Of a stretch of DNA of 64,000 bases, positions 20,258-34,300 are shown piece by piece. The stretch spans positions 3,658,854-3,722,853 of the forward strand of contig CP093830.1 in the NCBI GenBank assembly GCA_033063855.1, written 5' to 3'. The stretch comes from Smittia aterrima (lineage: Eukaryota; Arthropoda; Insecta; Diptera; Chironomidae). The notes beneath the pieces are model-generated. The model ran no database searches, was not told the DNA's origin, and worked only from the letters and a program-made list of their open reading frames with translations. The translations under genes and the position numbers were made by a program. Each line of letters opens with the position of its first letter. Position 1 is the first letter of the stretch.

Positions 20258-22011
20258 TCATCTGTAATTTCTCCGATACGACATTGGTCTGTTGAAACTT
20301 CCACTTGGAGCTCTTGAGTTTCCTCTTGAGTCGATTCTGAAGTCGTAGATCAGCGGCTGCTCTTGCCAAAATCGCATTAGACCGCCTGTTGGCTGTTGGA
20401 CTCGGTTTTCGCGTGGCCACGCGAAACTCATTGATGCTTGGGGAATTTTTGGCTGAGACTCGTCTGGGAATCTAACTCGTTGACCTCTCGAAGCTTCAGA
20501 TGGAAATCGCACAACAGTTGTTGGTGTAGCCAATATATCTTCGTTCGAACTTGAGTCTGTAGCTGGCAGATGATGATAAACGAATTTGTTTGTCGTCTCA
20601 AAGTTTGCTGAATTCAAATCTTGCTGATCATCTTTGATTATTCGATTTTCATAAGGAAAGTCATTGTCTCGCCTTTTGAATTCTTCAATGTTGTGAGAAC
20701 TCGCGGGAGTCGTAGTTAATGTAGTTGGAAAGAGTTGAAAATCACCGGTTGATGTTGTTATCACTCGATCAACATCAGTTGTGCTCTCCAGTGGCTTTTC
20801 GCTTGAACCGTTTGTCGATTCTTCACTGTCAGTCGCTGCCGATGGCGAATAAGCAGTTATTGTAGTAACATCATATTCAATGTCTGTCGTGTTCTCATAC
20901 GAAGAACTTTCATCAATTAAGAGCGAGTCGTTTAATAAAATTGTATCAAAATAATCGTCTAAATGAATTGCAGTCGTGTCACTTCTATTGCTAATTGTCT
21001 TATCCGCCTCCGTTCCTTCATCAAAACTTTCCGATTTGTTTATCACAACGAATTCCCGCGATGTCGTTGAGTGATTATCGTCTTCATCGAAATTCGAGAT
21101 GTCACGCGAGTCTGAATATTTTGTTGTTGTTACTTCAGGCGATTCCATTTCAGTTTGTTCTAGAGACTCGAGACTTTCTGCAGTTGTTGTGTCATTTTCA
21201 CTTGAATTTGTGTTTTTCTCGTCTTCGTCGTTCTGATGCGGCGCGTTGCTATTTTCGTCTGGTTCATCTAAGCTGCTTTCTTCTTCGCTTTGCTCCTTCG
21301 TCGCGAGGTCAATTGACGTGCTGTTCATTAGCTCATCTTGCTGCTGATTCAGTAAATCAATGACAACATTCGGTGGAGGAGTGCTCGAAGAATCTGTGCC
21401 ATTTGGTTGACGAAAGGAATACTCGTTCAGCTCGATCTCGTATTGAACAGTTGATGTCGAAGCAGCCTCGTTAACATTCGATTCATTATCGCTAAGAATT
21501 GGAACTAATGGTAGAGTGAAGTGTGTGGGCTCCCGCGACTCTTCGTCTTCTAATGAATAATCGTAATCGATGTTCGTCGTGTCATCAGTTGTTTCATGCT
21601 GAGGGAAAAAGCCTTGCAAGCGAGTCACCAATAAGTCGTCTGTTGGGAAATGAATTTATTTAATTTATGTAATCGACCGAGAATAATCCTGACGTTCTCA
21701 CCTTGATTAATGTTAACGACTTTGATGCATTTTCCATTGTCATCGACTTTAAAGCCTGGCGGACAATGCGAAGTGTTCTGACTGAAGTTCGGAGTTATGA
21801 AGATTGACTTTGCGGTTATCTTCCTCGAGTCGCCTGTGAATGGCGTCGGATCATCTCTCTTACCACCCTCGTTTAGATTCTGGGAGTACCAAGACGTCTG
21901 CCAAATCAACTGATCCGAGCTGTTATCCAACGCCTTTGAAGTCACGGGAAGTGATTCACTTTGTGTCGAGAGCAGTGTTAATATTGTGATGATTGCTTTC
22001 ATTTGTTTCAT
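20258..22011 (-). CDS. Secreted acidic Ser/Thr-rich mucin-like protein, 563 aa
   Basis: Function unknown; extracellular by its signal peptide. Minus-strand exons are 22011-21702 and 21639-20258 around a 62-nt intron, phase 1. The signal peptide is about residues 1-20, with a second in-frame Met at 4. The only cysteines in the mature chain form a short motif at 83-95 (CPPGFKVDDNGKC), a Cys-Pro-Pro-Gly-[FY] element found in several insect extracellular proteins. Residues about 110-400 are acidic and very rich in Ser, Thr, Asp, Glu and Asn, with many TT/ST runs suited to O-glycosylation and several N-x-S/T sites. The C-terminal 60 residues turn basic and Arg/Pro-rich, ending SYRRNYR. Low complexity prevents assignment to a family. 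Matrix, cuticle or apical mucin roles fit the composition. Confidence 0.8.
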
Positions 22012-23910
22012 GATTCAAGTCATTATAAACTGTTTTTGAACATCTGCATCGGGAGAGAGATAGAGAGAGAGATCGAGAAGAGGAAGAAGGCAAAGCGATT
22101 GAATTAATTAAAGTCATTTGCAATTTGCATAATGCAAGAGTTAATCATGAGTTCTTAAGAAAGAAATGTTTCCTGACTCCATCCCTGACTCGCTTAAATC
22201 TTTATCCATTAACATCGCATTCAAGAAAAAAAAAATATAAAATAAACTTCTAAAAGTCAAAAAAGTAAAACATGAAAGACGAAGAGCGTGAGTAAAAGGC
22301 CCCGAAAAGCGTCGTCGTCTGTGGTTATTTTTAGATCGCCCTAATACAGAAAGATGCACTTTGAGTGAGCGGTGGTTTCACATGAAAGGCGAGCAACACC
22401 TAAGCGTGTAAATTCAGATTAATCATAGCACATCTTCACAATGGAAATTGTTTCCTATCGCGACGTGTCGATGACTTTTAATACCGTTGCAACATTTCAT
22501 ATTCTATTTTTGCCCGCGCTTCATACGCACATGAATATCATTTTTTGGGGTCGATTGTCAGTTAGGTGCAGTCAAAGAATTAAAGAGAAATTTAACTCTT
22601 TCCAATAAAAATGTTTTAGTGACTTAATTGACGAAGAGAACCCACTCAATTTAAATTTCTTTTTTGCCTCAATCAAGTTGTTGTTTCACTGACACATTTG
22701 ATGTGAACCATATTTCGAATTCTCGCAGAATGAAAGATAAAAAAATTACACAAACAGCGGCAGTCGCTATCCACCTTACACTTAGAGGTTTATTTATGTT
22801 TATGAAGCTGTTTTATAAAAGCTGTTCTTGACCCTGAATAGCGTTTTTCGTTCAATAAAAGTCGAGCATTTAAAAAGCCATTGAAGAAGAAAACGAGATT
22901 GACACATGAAGACAAAAAAAAAATGTTTCGATAACAGTTTTTTTTAGAGTCGTGTCGGATTATTTTCTTAACAAAAGCAACAAACCGACTGAGACATAAA
23001 TTTTTTTAAGGATTTTTCTTTTGTTTACAAACAAACACGCACAACCACACACAGAAATGTAAGAAGAGTCACATAGGAAGTCAGGAAATTCAATCCACAA
23101 CAAGTTACTTTACGAACGGTCGTCGTTGTCGTCGTCATTAGGCTAATGAAGAAGATTATCGGATTCTCTTTTTTCACCTTTAATTTCACATCCATTTTGA
23201 GCAAACTTTACATGATTGCGATGAGTTTCGTTTCACGTTTCGAGATCTCTTCTTAAAGTTCATCATTTGACTTCTTTCCAGATGATCAACGACGCTTTAT
23301 CTGTCTCGCTTATTATTATTGATCGCAACACATTCGCCTTTTTATTATTCTCCACTTTGGCGATCTTTTCATCTCATTTTATGCTTGAACTCTCGAAGCC
23401 AATGATTCCGACGTAAATATAATTTTTTTTTGTTTCATTCACCACACACAAATATTTCTTTTATGCAGAAATTCATCATAAACATGCTCGCTCGACGAAA
23501 GCACAAAACAGAATGAAATCGTTTTATGATTCGAATACGAAACCCCTCTTGCTTTAGTTAAGTTGGTGAATATTGTTGAGCTGAAACATTAAAAAGAGCT
23601 TGTGAGTTGCACAAACGATCGTCGGTTTTCTCAGTCAGCTCATGCAATGGGAAAGTTTTGTGATTTTTAAATTTTGATGAAACGAAATTTTGTTAAGAAT
23701 TTTAAGTTCAACTCTTTAGTCGATCTCTAGCGAGATTGATTACTAGATCTTTAAGCAAATTGAAGAAATACTTCTTGTGCAATGTGACGAATTAAAGCGA
23801 GGAAATTTCGTCTGTTAACTGAGCACAAAACTACTCTCAGTTCAACTATTTCCCGATCGATGGCGCTGTCTGCTCCGAAACGTGATTTTCTTTTCATGGT
23901 TTAATAAAAT
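22012..23910. other. Intergenic, no gene seen
   Basis: The start carries a GA-rich tract (22051-22080) just upstream of the mucin-like gene, in a promoter-proximal position where GAGA-factor sites are common. The rest is AT-rich with homopolymer A/T runs and no supported exon. Confidence 0.45.
22051..22080. repeat. GA-rich simple sequence
   Basis: An imperfect (GA)n tract 40-70 nt upstream of the mucin-like start codon. It could bind GAGA factor. Confidence 0.6.
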
Positions 23911-25692
23911 TTATTTCGTCATAACAATTCGTTCATCAGATAAAAAGTTCAAAGGTGATTTTTGTTCAATAAATTTTTCTAAAACGTCGATGTCAAGAAG
24001 TCCCACTCGATGGCTTTGTCTCTTTGTCTTGATCATTGTAAATCCATCGCCACCTCCTGCAATGAACGAAGGGACGATGACGTTGTACACTTTGAAAGGA
24101 TTTATTTTTTCAAATCCATTATCGGCACTCGTTCTAACTTGAATTGTTTGCAGCCTTTGTCCAATCGGCTTCGTAATATTGAAGTTGAGTTTAAATCCGG
24201 AAACTTGCAGCATGTGAATTCCAATGAATTCATTTTCGACGAAAGATCTTGACACGGAATGCTCGAAAATTTCATAAAACTCTTCTCCGTGAAGTGCAAC
24301 GATATCCAAAGTGTTTTCAAAGGGCAACACAGCAACAATGTCAGCATACGAGATATTCCCTTGAGCTAAACTGCTTCTGATTCCAGCGGCTTGAAGTATT
24401 GATAAATGAACGTTTGCTTCAGGAAATTCTCGTTGAGTTTCGTGAAGAAATGCATCAGCGATAAAGCTTCCAAGTGCACATTCGCCATGTCTGCATCCTT
24501 CGTTCATCAAGCTAGTCTCAGCTTCTCCAATTAATCTCATTCCCAACCTTTCAATCTCTTCTCTCCAAGGAATTAGCTCCTGCTCAATCTGAGAATTCTT
24601 CTCGACTTCAGTGTCCAAGTAAACTGGATTTCCATTGTAATACTTCACGTGTCCATCGGAGTTGAAGTGAACTGTCAAATCGCCAACAAACTTAGTGAAG
24701 GCTGAAGCCTGAACGATCAGAACTTTTCTATCAACGCCTGACTTTGGCGTCACGACAATTGGATATTTGTCAACAGGTTGATCCGGTCCAGGAAAGTTTT
24801 TGTCTTGTGAAGTGAACAAAAACGAATGCGAGTGACCTCCAACAATCACATCGACAAAGTCTCCAGCTTCTAAAGCGATTTCACGATCTCTCTCAAGTCC
24901 ACAATGCGATAAAACGATGATGATGTTAACTCCTTTGCTTCGAAGCTTTGTTGACTCTTCACGTATCGCTTTGACTTCATTCAGGAACTTAAGCTCGTCA
25001 GTGTTTGCAATTTCATTCGTTTCTTTCAAGATAACTCCGATGATTCCAATTTTCCTTCCACTTCGCTCAATGATGACAGACTTTTGAAGAAGATCTTTCA
25101 ACTGAGGTTCATGGCGAGCATCAATGTTAGCGACGACTACTGGTGAATCCAACATTTCAATGAAAGGAACTAAACCTTGAACTCGATGAGCAAATTCGTG
25201 ATTTCCAAGAGTCGTAGCATCGGTTGGAAGAAAGTTGAGAAAATGAGCGGTCACGTTGTATCTCAACAAATTATACCAGAAGGTTCCTTGGAAGTTGTCG
25301 CCAGCGTTTAGCAAAATTGCATTCTGTCGTTTACTCATTAAGTCATCAACAACAGTTTTCAGTCTCGCAAACCCACCGATACACTTTTGACCCTCGCGGC
25401 AAGTAAGTGATTGCTCATTTGTCTCTTCGAATCTCGAATGAAAATCGTTGATGTGAATCTTGTTAAGTAATTAAAATATATTTATCAACTTGGTTATATC
25501 ATCAAATCAAAATAATAAAAAATAAAGGAAAAATGAGATATTTACTATCGACAACTGAAAGAGTTCAGCTTCTCGCTTCCATTTCGTTTTCGAAGTAGAA
25601 TCATCGTGATTAGCAATCAAAACCACTGTGACTGCTGTAATGAGAGTTAACGTAATTACCGTCCCGGCGATCCAAATAAAAATCAATTTCAT
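23911..25692 (-). CDS. 5'-nucleotidase/apyrase-family ectoenzyme, 564 aa
   Basis: Metallophosphoesterase that hydrolyses extracellular nucleotides (AMP, or ATP/ADP in salivary apyrases). Minus-strand exons are 25692-25546 and 25458-23911, phase 0. Residues 1-27 form a strongly hydrophobic segment preceded by one Lys, acting as signal peptide or signal anchor. The catalytic domain shows the family metal-ligand motifs in order: ND-x-H (NDFHSRFE, from residue 53), LNAGDNFQGT (100-109), LGNHEF (133-138), LSHCGLERD and GGHSHSF. The C-terminal substrate domain carries an FIAGGGDGFTM motif near the end. The protein stops at DERIVMTK without the hydrophobic tail of a GPI-anchored NT5E, as in secreted apyrases. 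Family is certain; whether it is an AMPase or apyrase, and secreted or type II membrane bound, is open. Confidence 0.92.
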
Positions 25693-28392
25693 CGCAACTG
25701 AACTGAACTTCTGAACGCGAAGAAAGAAACTTTACTAATGATAGAAATTTTGATAAAACTCAGAGCGATAAGAAATCGGATTTGATAAGAAATTGTCGGA
25801 GAGCTGTAAATGTTTTATTTTCAAGACTTGACGATCACTCAGTCGCGAGCAGCGTTGATGAGTGGAAAATTTGCAGATGGATAACCGACTTGCTAAATCT
25901 TTGTTAATTTCGATAAATAAATTCTCACGATTGCCACAATTCATTGAGAAAAAGTAATAAATTAATTTCCGATTTGCGTCAGAAAAAATTAAAATGATTT
26001 TAGAGAAGATTTGTTATCACTTCTCGAGCGCATAACTCATTTGACGTCCAAAGCTTATCGAAAACAATCAAATCAAGATCCTGTGAAGCTGTGAAATGCG
26101 CAAGCAGAGATTAATAAATTAGCAACTTTTATCTAAAAATAGTTTATATCCAAAGCTTAATGTGCATAACTCGAAATTGAGAAATTAACAGAATCGAAGA
26201 ATGATTTTTCAAAAAATCGGCGGAATTTTAAAACCAAGTCACGAACCTTCGTTGTTGGGCATCGCGGAGCGCTAATGACTTCAATCAAACTCCTGTCTAT
26301 TTAGCTACGCTGTGCTTAATTCCAGGGGAATTCACTTCAAAACCGACAGAATCCGATAGAATCATGCAGCAATGTGATCGTGTGTCGTTGATTAAGACAT
26401 TAAATTGATGACAACTTAATCATCATCAAAGCGCTGTCCAAAGCCAGAATGGTAAATGTATTAAAAGTGGGCGAGAGCAATAAAAAAAAAGTTTCCTTCA
26501 CGACAGCAACAAGAAGATCAATGTTACCAGAAGAGGAAAAGATATTCTTCTCCTTAAGAAGAGAGAAAAAGAAAATAAATGATTAAGCGAGAACAAATAT
26601 CTTATTCAAGCTGATACGGGGAATCGACGAGGAGAGAGAGAAATCATTCATGAACATCCCATTATTTATCGTTTTCGTGGTTTCTTCTTGCAGCAATTAT
26701 TGACGAAGACCGTGGAGAAAAGAAGAACTCGCTTCAGCTTGGCGAGATGGTCTTCGAGAAGAACAACCCACTGAATAAATCTCATCGATTCACTCTCAGC
26801 AGACTCCTCCGGCTTGCTCACAAAGTCTCAAAGAGAAGATATTTCAGTTGATGTTTGTGTTAGTTGCGCAAGCGATCGCCGTGTGCTGCACGCTCCAACA
26901 TTTCTCTCTTTCTTTCGATCAATTATCCAATATTCCATTTCACACACGATTTCTCTCGGTGTGCTCAGTGTGAGTGCTCGAGGTTTACGCTAAAATTATG
27001 CTTCGTAGCTCAATAAAGACATTTAGCCATTATACGGATGTGAGAGCAAGCAACAATCACCAATTAGAAATGGATGGTGGTTCATCAAAAGAGAAGAGAA
27101 GAGAAGGAACAAAATAATGTTTTAATTTTCACACAATGGATTGATGATGTGTCTCGATGTGTGTTAAACAGGTTTTCTTCCTATTTTCAGGTTTTTTGGA
27201 GCCGCAGCGAAGATCTTAATTAAGATTTTTTTTTATTATTTCGTTTCTTCTTCTCAATAAACGAAGCTTTTAAAAAGTCTTTTCAAAGCTTCTCGGTATA
27301 AGAAGATTATTAACACATAAAGTCAAAGACGGATTTGCATGCTCCGATGCGTAGCGAAATTTGCATAAGCGGCTCTTAATTTGTTCCCTTTCCCGAGTCG
27401 AGACGACATTTTTCGCGAGGTAATTTAGATGTCATTGAAGGGAAAGAAAGAAAAATCCACTCGATCATGTAGAGATGTGTGCATGTTAGCTGCAGTGGCT
27501 GTGCTTGTTTCACATGTGTGAAGTCTCGGCTGTCTTGATATTTCTGTGTTTTTTCCTTTGGTTTTGGAAAGTCACAGATGAGAAAGATTAAGATGAACAA
27601 AAGTCAACTCTTCCTCCCTCGCAATAAGTCGAGATTACTCTAAATATCTTCACATGATTTAATTAACTCGAAGCTAAACCGCGATCACACATTTTGTTCA
27701 TCCGATCGATCGCGAGCGCTCTGAAAATCATCTACGCACACCAACTCACGCTACGAAAGAATGTTTATGAGTTTATTTTCAAGATTTTCAGTTTTGCTTT
27801 ATTATATTGAGTTGTTAAATATGCTGTCAATTGAGTTTTCTGTATTTTTTGTTGTTTCTCTTTTTTATTATTTCTTCTTTCGAGCATTTTCGTTTCTGTA
27901 AAGTTTTCTGTTTGTTTGTTGTACACATTTCAGTTGTGGTGCGGTTCTAAGAGAAGAAACGCGTTGCTCCGTCGTCTCGTAAAAAAATATTTTTTCACTC
28001 TCTTTAGTTGCTTTAGATAGTTTCGGTTAGAACATTCTGTGTTCACTTGTGCCTTTCTGAGTCAATCAAATCAACTCACGACATGTGTTAATAGTTCAAT
28101 TAACGACGAGTGAGGAAAGAAATCTATTTCTGTGTCAATCGAATCATCTGGATTGTGAAAGATATCGAGGAAAAATTAATATTTTGCGTGAAACATTTTT
28201 TTTTAAAAATACTTTACTTGCGTCGTGTGTGAGATAAATAAATATTTTTGAACGCCAAGGAGAAATATATTTTCGTCATGAGTTCTCTGCCTTCATGTCG
28301 CGCGAATTTTCTTAAATAAAACTCTTTGGAGAACTGATCGCAATCGAAGTGATTTGTGAGGAAGGAAAGTTAAGAAAGTGAAATAGAGTAAG
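25693..28392. other. Intergenic and presumed promoter/5' UTR of cubitus interruptus
   Basis: The 5'-nucleotidase and ci genes are divergent here. No other exon is seen. An arthropod initiator-like TCAGTT lies at 27930-27935, and the following 450 nt run to the ci start codon without a strong splice acceptor. This suggests a transcription start near 27.9 kb, but no downstream promoter element was found. Confidence 0.4.
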
Positions 28393-31300
28393 ATGCCTGA
28401 GAAAGGACCATTCAGTGAACAAATGTATCCTTCTTATCACCATCACTTGCACAATCAAATGCTCAACGGATCTGCGTCGAATGGATTTTTTCGCAGCAGC
28501 GTTGAGCAACAACCGAGCGCAGCACAACATTTCCCGTCGGCATTCGTTGCATTTCACAACACACAAATGGCGGCCGCTGGCCAAAGACCGACACACGAGA
28601 ACAACTTCAATCCATCGGCATCGTTTCATTATCCACACGGGTGAGTTGATGTTCTAATTTCATGATCGTCTACCTCCCCCGAAAAAAAATGAAGAAAATC
28701 GTTGATATCTCAATCACAAGTGATCCGATGATACTTATTAACGATCAAACCCTCAAAAACCGAGCGAAACTTATACTTAAATAGCGATTAGGGATCGAGA
28801 TGTAATCGGGCCCTAAGACGGCATTAATCTACGGAACTAGAAAGTGAAAAGGTCCAATCAAAGGCCATGGCTTTTCCGTTTTCACTCGAGAGAAAAAGAA
28901 GAAGAAGTTTGTGTTAAAAAGGAGCGCAACAGATTTACGTCTAATTTTCCAGCAAAAGAAACATAAATAACAAACATTACAACATGATCGGCTCGAGAAG
29001 GGGCAATTGATGTCAGGTTCATTATGTTCGAATTTTTTTCGGTATCCCGACAACAAGAGAAAGGAATAAACAGGAACAAATTTAGGGCTTATTGATGCGA
29101 TGATTGAGATATTTCTCTTCCCGACTCCGTACCTGGAACGAACGTGAAGGGATCGTTTGAGGATCTTTTCAGTTTCTTCATCCCCTCTGAGATGAATGAC
29201 AAGTGAATTATTTCTTTTGCGCCTGCTTCTCGAAAAGATCGGTCAGATTTTCCTTTTACCTTCGAGCTCCATAATCCTGAAATACTATCTCGAAGAATGT
29301 TCTTTCCAAACTGGTAATAATGGATGATGACAATTGATAACAGAGCGAGAGGGAACGCAAGCAGGTCAAATGCTTTGTTGAAGTTGTTTTTTGGGTAAAA
29401 AGAAACGAATTTTTTTTAGAAAAAAAGGAACGAGAATTCTTTGAAAACAGTTTATGGGAGCCCGGAGCCTCTTTTAGCATGTGATAAATAACTTGCAAGA
29501 GAAATCGTCGACAGAACATTCAAAGGAATAAGGATTTCTGTTCCTTGTTCTCCTGTCGTGAGATGAAATCGTTAACATGAAAAAATAGAGAGAGATGAGT
29601 TCGACAGGAAAGGAATAAGTTTGAAATCAGCGGATCATTGTGCAACTGCCAGATTTTTTCTTTTCTCAAGTATGACAATGTCGACTGATCTTGCAAGGCA
29701 AAGTGAAAGAAAGAAAACAAATAAAGGCTTAATTGTTTAAAAGTTCCACGCGATTTGAAATTAATGTTCCGTGTCTGCGCTGCTCCAACAAAAGGCAAAG
29801 GAGAAGTTGTTTATTTTTAGGCAAACACTGAGCCAGCTTGAAAATAATTAACAGACTTATCCATTGGTATTTAAATGAGTAGCAGCGTTTGCTTCTCGTT
29901 TGGTCTCTGTCTAAATAAATATCTTCCATGCATTTATGTCAATGACGGGCTGATCATCGTTGTCGTAACCCTCGGAGTTACTGCGTGCGGATGTGACGAC
30001 CTGCTACCGTAAAATGAAGTGCGAAATTGCCTTCTGTCACCTCACATACGAACCATTGCATGTAAATTCATTAGCAAACATACAATAAAGGTTCTTCTCG
30101 TTTCTTCATCTTCGCCTCACTGTGCAAACATTTTGTGTCTTGACGAAACCTTCTTCGTGTAAATAATAAACTCATCGTAAAGTCACCTCCTTTTGAAGTT
30201 ATTTGAGAGAACTACCAATTTGTTGTTTGATTTCAGCAGCTTTTTAAATTCCCCTGGCGTTTAAATTGTATGTTTTGGACAGATATAAGCTTTAAGACAA
30301 CAGGGAAATATTTTATTTAAATATTTAAACGCTTCGGGAGAAGAAGACGACCTGCTCGTATAGTGGGAAACATGATCCATAAGCTATTAATCTTGCGTTC
30401 AATTTGATGGGAGAAGTGAGTGAGAGGGATAGAAGGAACGAAGACTAACTAAGTCGATTTTGAATGTTTGACTCCAATTAAGCGTTTGAAAAATTTTCTT
30501 CGAATAAATTAACGATGTGCAGGTAAAAACGACGAGAGCGAGAATTTCTGAATCTTCTCACCTCATTAGTCTCGATATGGCTTTGTCTCGAACCACTAAA
30601 GCAGCCCGATCTTCTTGTTGACCGCGCTTAATGCATCGAATAATAAAAAGTTGCAATTTTCGTTTAAACATAAATAAAGACTTCGACCACTGTGGAAGAT
30701 GAAACTTAATCATGCGGTTTATATTCGATGCATGTTTGCAAAGAGATCAGACGATTAGGTCGCCCTCGTCTCGCTCTCTTGTTTCGCCTGCTTTAAACTT
30801 TGTTTTTTTTTTCGTGCGGTTATTCATTTTTTACGCTTGAACACAACACTTTGCGCAGACAGTGGAGTCTAGAATTGGATTAAGTGAGCGAAAAAGACTC
30901 TGAGACAGAGGAGAAATAGAATTTAGAGATAAAATGTATCAGATTTCAGACAAATTTCAACAATTTATGTGCAATAGGACGTGATGAATAATTTGCATAC
31001 GATTTACCCGCTCCTTCATCATCCCAACTTCTTTCCCGTCCGCGCGATTTGATTTTAAGCAGCGGTAGCGTTGTGTTTGTTAATTGAATTGTAAAGCTAA
31101 CCTAACTTCCACGTTTCGTCTCTCTTGTATCTTATTCTTCGCTTATAAGCGTTCGAACCAAAATATTTTCAAATGAAAATACCTGTTTCTGTTGCCCAAA
31201 CACATTAGAATTCCTTTCAGAGTCATACATATTTTTATATGATCGCTTTCGTTCGCTTTATTCGGTTTTGGTTTTATTGCCTTCTGATTCCCCAAAAAAA

Positions 31301-34300
31301 GAGTTTCATTCTCGTTGCGCAACTGAATTCAAAAAAAATCTTTTTCTTTCCTCGTTCGCTCTCGTCTTTTGTTTTGCAGCGAGAATCTCACTCGCAAAAA
31401 TTGCGTTGTGAATTGGAAAACTAACAAAAAAAATATTTCCTACAGTCGATGGCTGATCGTGAGCAGCTTAAGGAGCTTGTCGTTGTTTTAAGAAGCTTCA
31501 CTGTACTTTAAACGAGCGAAACATGATGCAAAAAGATGATCGTAAATCATGCTGGAAATGAAATGAAACAAATATATGCGTGAGCATCTCTTTTGCTCAT
31601 TTCGTTTTCATTTTTTTTTGCTTTTTAAAAAAAAACTCAACGAGTGATCAAACTGCATTCGGGTTCATGCCTCTTGAACAGTTCAGAGTCTTTTATGTAT
31701 CTTATTCTAAAGATTGACTTCTTAGAATTTCTTTTGAATGTATTTCTAAAGAAAGAAAACCATTCCTGTCGTTCGCTCGTCGCTCTCGGCATGCAGTTGG
31801 TGTTTGTAACTTTCGAGAAGGTTTTTTTTTCTTCATCACTTTTTCGAGAAAATGCATTTTTGGGGATGACTTGGGGAGTGACGTCAAGGGGAGGGATCTC
31901 TTTGCGGTGCATCTTCAAGGTTGATCAAGACAGCTTCGTCACAGTCTGATGAATAAAATCACACAGACATTACCGACGATCATCCCTCGTTCTTCTTAAA
32001 GACGAAGACCGAAAAAAACAGAACGAAAATAATTATGAAACTAAAAAATGATAAAATAAAGTCATTATTGTAAAGGCCGTCGTGCATTTTCGTTTTCATC
32101 ATCGTTTTAATGATGCTAAAGCTGAGATTTTTATGTTCTCTCGCTCGTAAGTAAAGTAAACTGGACGACTGCTTGCACATTAATGATAGAAAGAAGGATG
32201 CAAGTGGAAAGCGAAAGAGCGAAAGATGCAGCAAAGAAAACTTCAAATCAGCCTTTTTCCAAAAATAAACAAAACGGAGAAAAATTAAGATACAGCGCTC
32301 GAGTCTGCTGAGTTTGTAGTGAAGAAGGAAAGAAGGAAAAAAATTTTGCAGACGTTACATTCTTTGGAGCATATGACGACGATAAACGAGAATACATATA
32401 TTAAGATGTAAGATGCAAAAGTCGTGTAAGAGTCAAGAGCAGAAAAAAAGCGGCAACGCAGACATCGACGAAATATTCTCCAACGAAAAGTTTCTCGTGA
32501 CGTTTAGAAATGCTAATTAAATGATATTTTCTAGGCAATTGAACATACAATAGCCCGTTAAGAGGCACTGATAGAAAAGATAAACAAGCGTCGGGCACGG
32601 CTACGGTGTGTTCGTTGTAATTAAAGAGGGAAGTGGTAAATTAGTTTAGTTAACACATTTATGTATTAATTATGATCGTCGAGGCTCACACTAATTCATT
32701 CACGGAATGAAACCTTTGACGCGACATGAACTTCCTTATCGATAACATAAATTATTTCGCTGTTCGTTGGCGCAAAATCTTCGTCATGCTTGATGATTAA
32801 GAAATAAATTAACTTTTGTGTTTACACATTTCGTTCTCTTGCTCTGTGGCTAATTCCTTGTCCCATAAACGCTCGTTTGCCTTAGCAACTTAGAGAGATG
32901 TGGAAATGCATTTATCGCCAAATTTCACGCTTCTGTTGCAATCACCTAATCAAGTCTTGAGATCGTGATTCTCCTTCTTACACACATTTCAAATAACAAA
33001 CAAAAAAAAGTTGTTTTCGATCGATGCTAGAGAAAAACCTGATACGAGGAGTTGGTGGGATTAAAAGAGTTTCTTTTCCATTCCAATTTAGATCATGATA
33101 AATTATCAACTTTATTAGACATTTATGATGTTTGAAAATCAAGTTTTCTTCTCGCGCTAGAGCTCTCGCTCTATCCTCGAATCATCGTCGCTCGTCGTGT
33201 TAAAATCTTTGTAGCCGAATTGGTGATAAGGCAATGAATATACACTCGGAATGAAGCTGTAAAGATCAACGCATCGATTTTTAGACGACTCTCGAACATT
33301 AATTTGAATAAATTTTGAATTCATAAGCTTCTCCCCTGAAGAAAAAAAGTCTTTAATTTTCGTCTTTTCCAATCTCGTTTGGATTAAGAAGAAAGAAAAA
33401 AGTTAGAAAATATAGAAACGAGGAGAGATCAATGTTGTCATTAATATCGACGGTACGAACCGTTTAGAAAAAAATATTTCCTAACACTAATAACTGTTTT
33501 CCTTCGACTACAAAGCGACTCATTTGCCAGAGCGGAGAAATTAAATTCATCAAAGAATTTTATGACCAATTACGCTTTCCCTCCGATAGGAGACAGTCAA
33601 TAGCTTTGATAGGAGATTTTTTTTTTCGGTGATTTAATTTGAATAAAATTCAAATAGTTTTCTCTCTGTCCCTCGGTTTATGACAAACTTATTATCATTG
33701 GGATCCGCTTTAATGCGTTGTAGCCTCTTCTTCTCCTGATGTTTCAATTCGTCGACCACAAGCCTGGCTGGGTTCCGCGATCATTTTCATTTAATAATGA
33801 TCTATGCGGCAATTTGCTTTTTGGCATTCCGCGAAGATATCAATTTCAACACGTTCGTCGATGAGTCGATTCAAACGGAAGTATTGATGATGATGATTTT
33901 GTGTGTTTTTGTTGGTGTTGAAGCGTTTTGCTTTTATGTCTCAATTTGTTTGAAACCAAAGGGAATGACGTTGAGTGTTGGATGAGTTCAAATGTTAAAA
34001 TAATATTTTTACAGATTTCTAAATCTTCCTGCTGACACCATCGACCCATTTCAAACGGAGATTGAAGTGTGAATTCTCATGAAGAAAGACTTGTTAGAGA
34101 AGACGATTGAGTCATTTAAGTTTCTAACTAATTGGCGGGGATTTGATAGAAATTCTTTGACTTCTTCTCCTCGAGAGCCTATTCGGACTCTTTAAACACT
34201 AAAAGTCACCTCGCAAAACATTGTGCAATTTCCGAGAAGGTTTCAAAACTGCGACAAAAGCTGCTGCTGCGAAGAAGTCTCGAAAGAGAGAACAACACAC

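Noticed and set aside
31637..31949. Overlapping ORFs of 93 and 101 codons on opposite strands in the ci intron
   Set aside because: Mutual shadows in low-complexity sequence with no domain or conserved motif visible.
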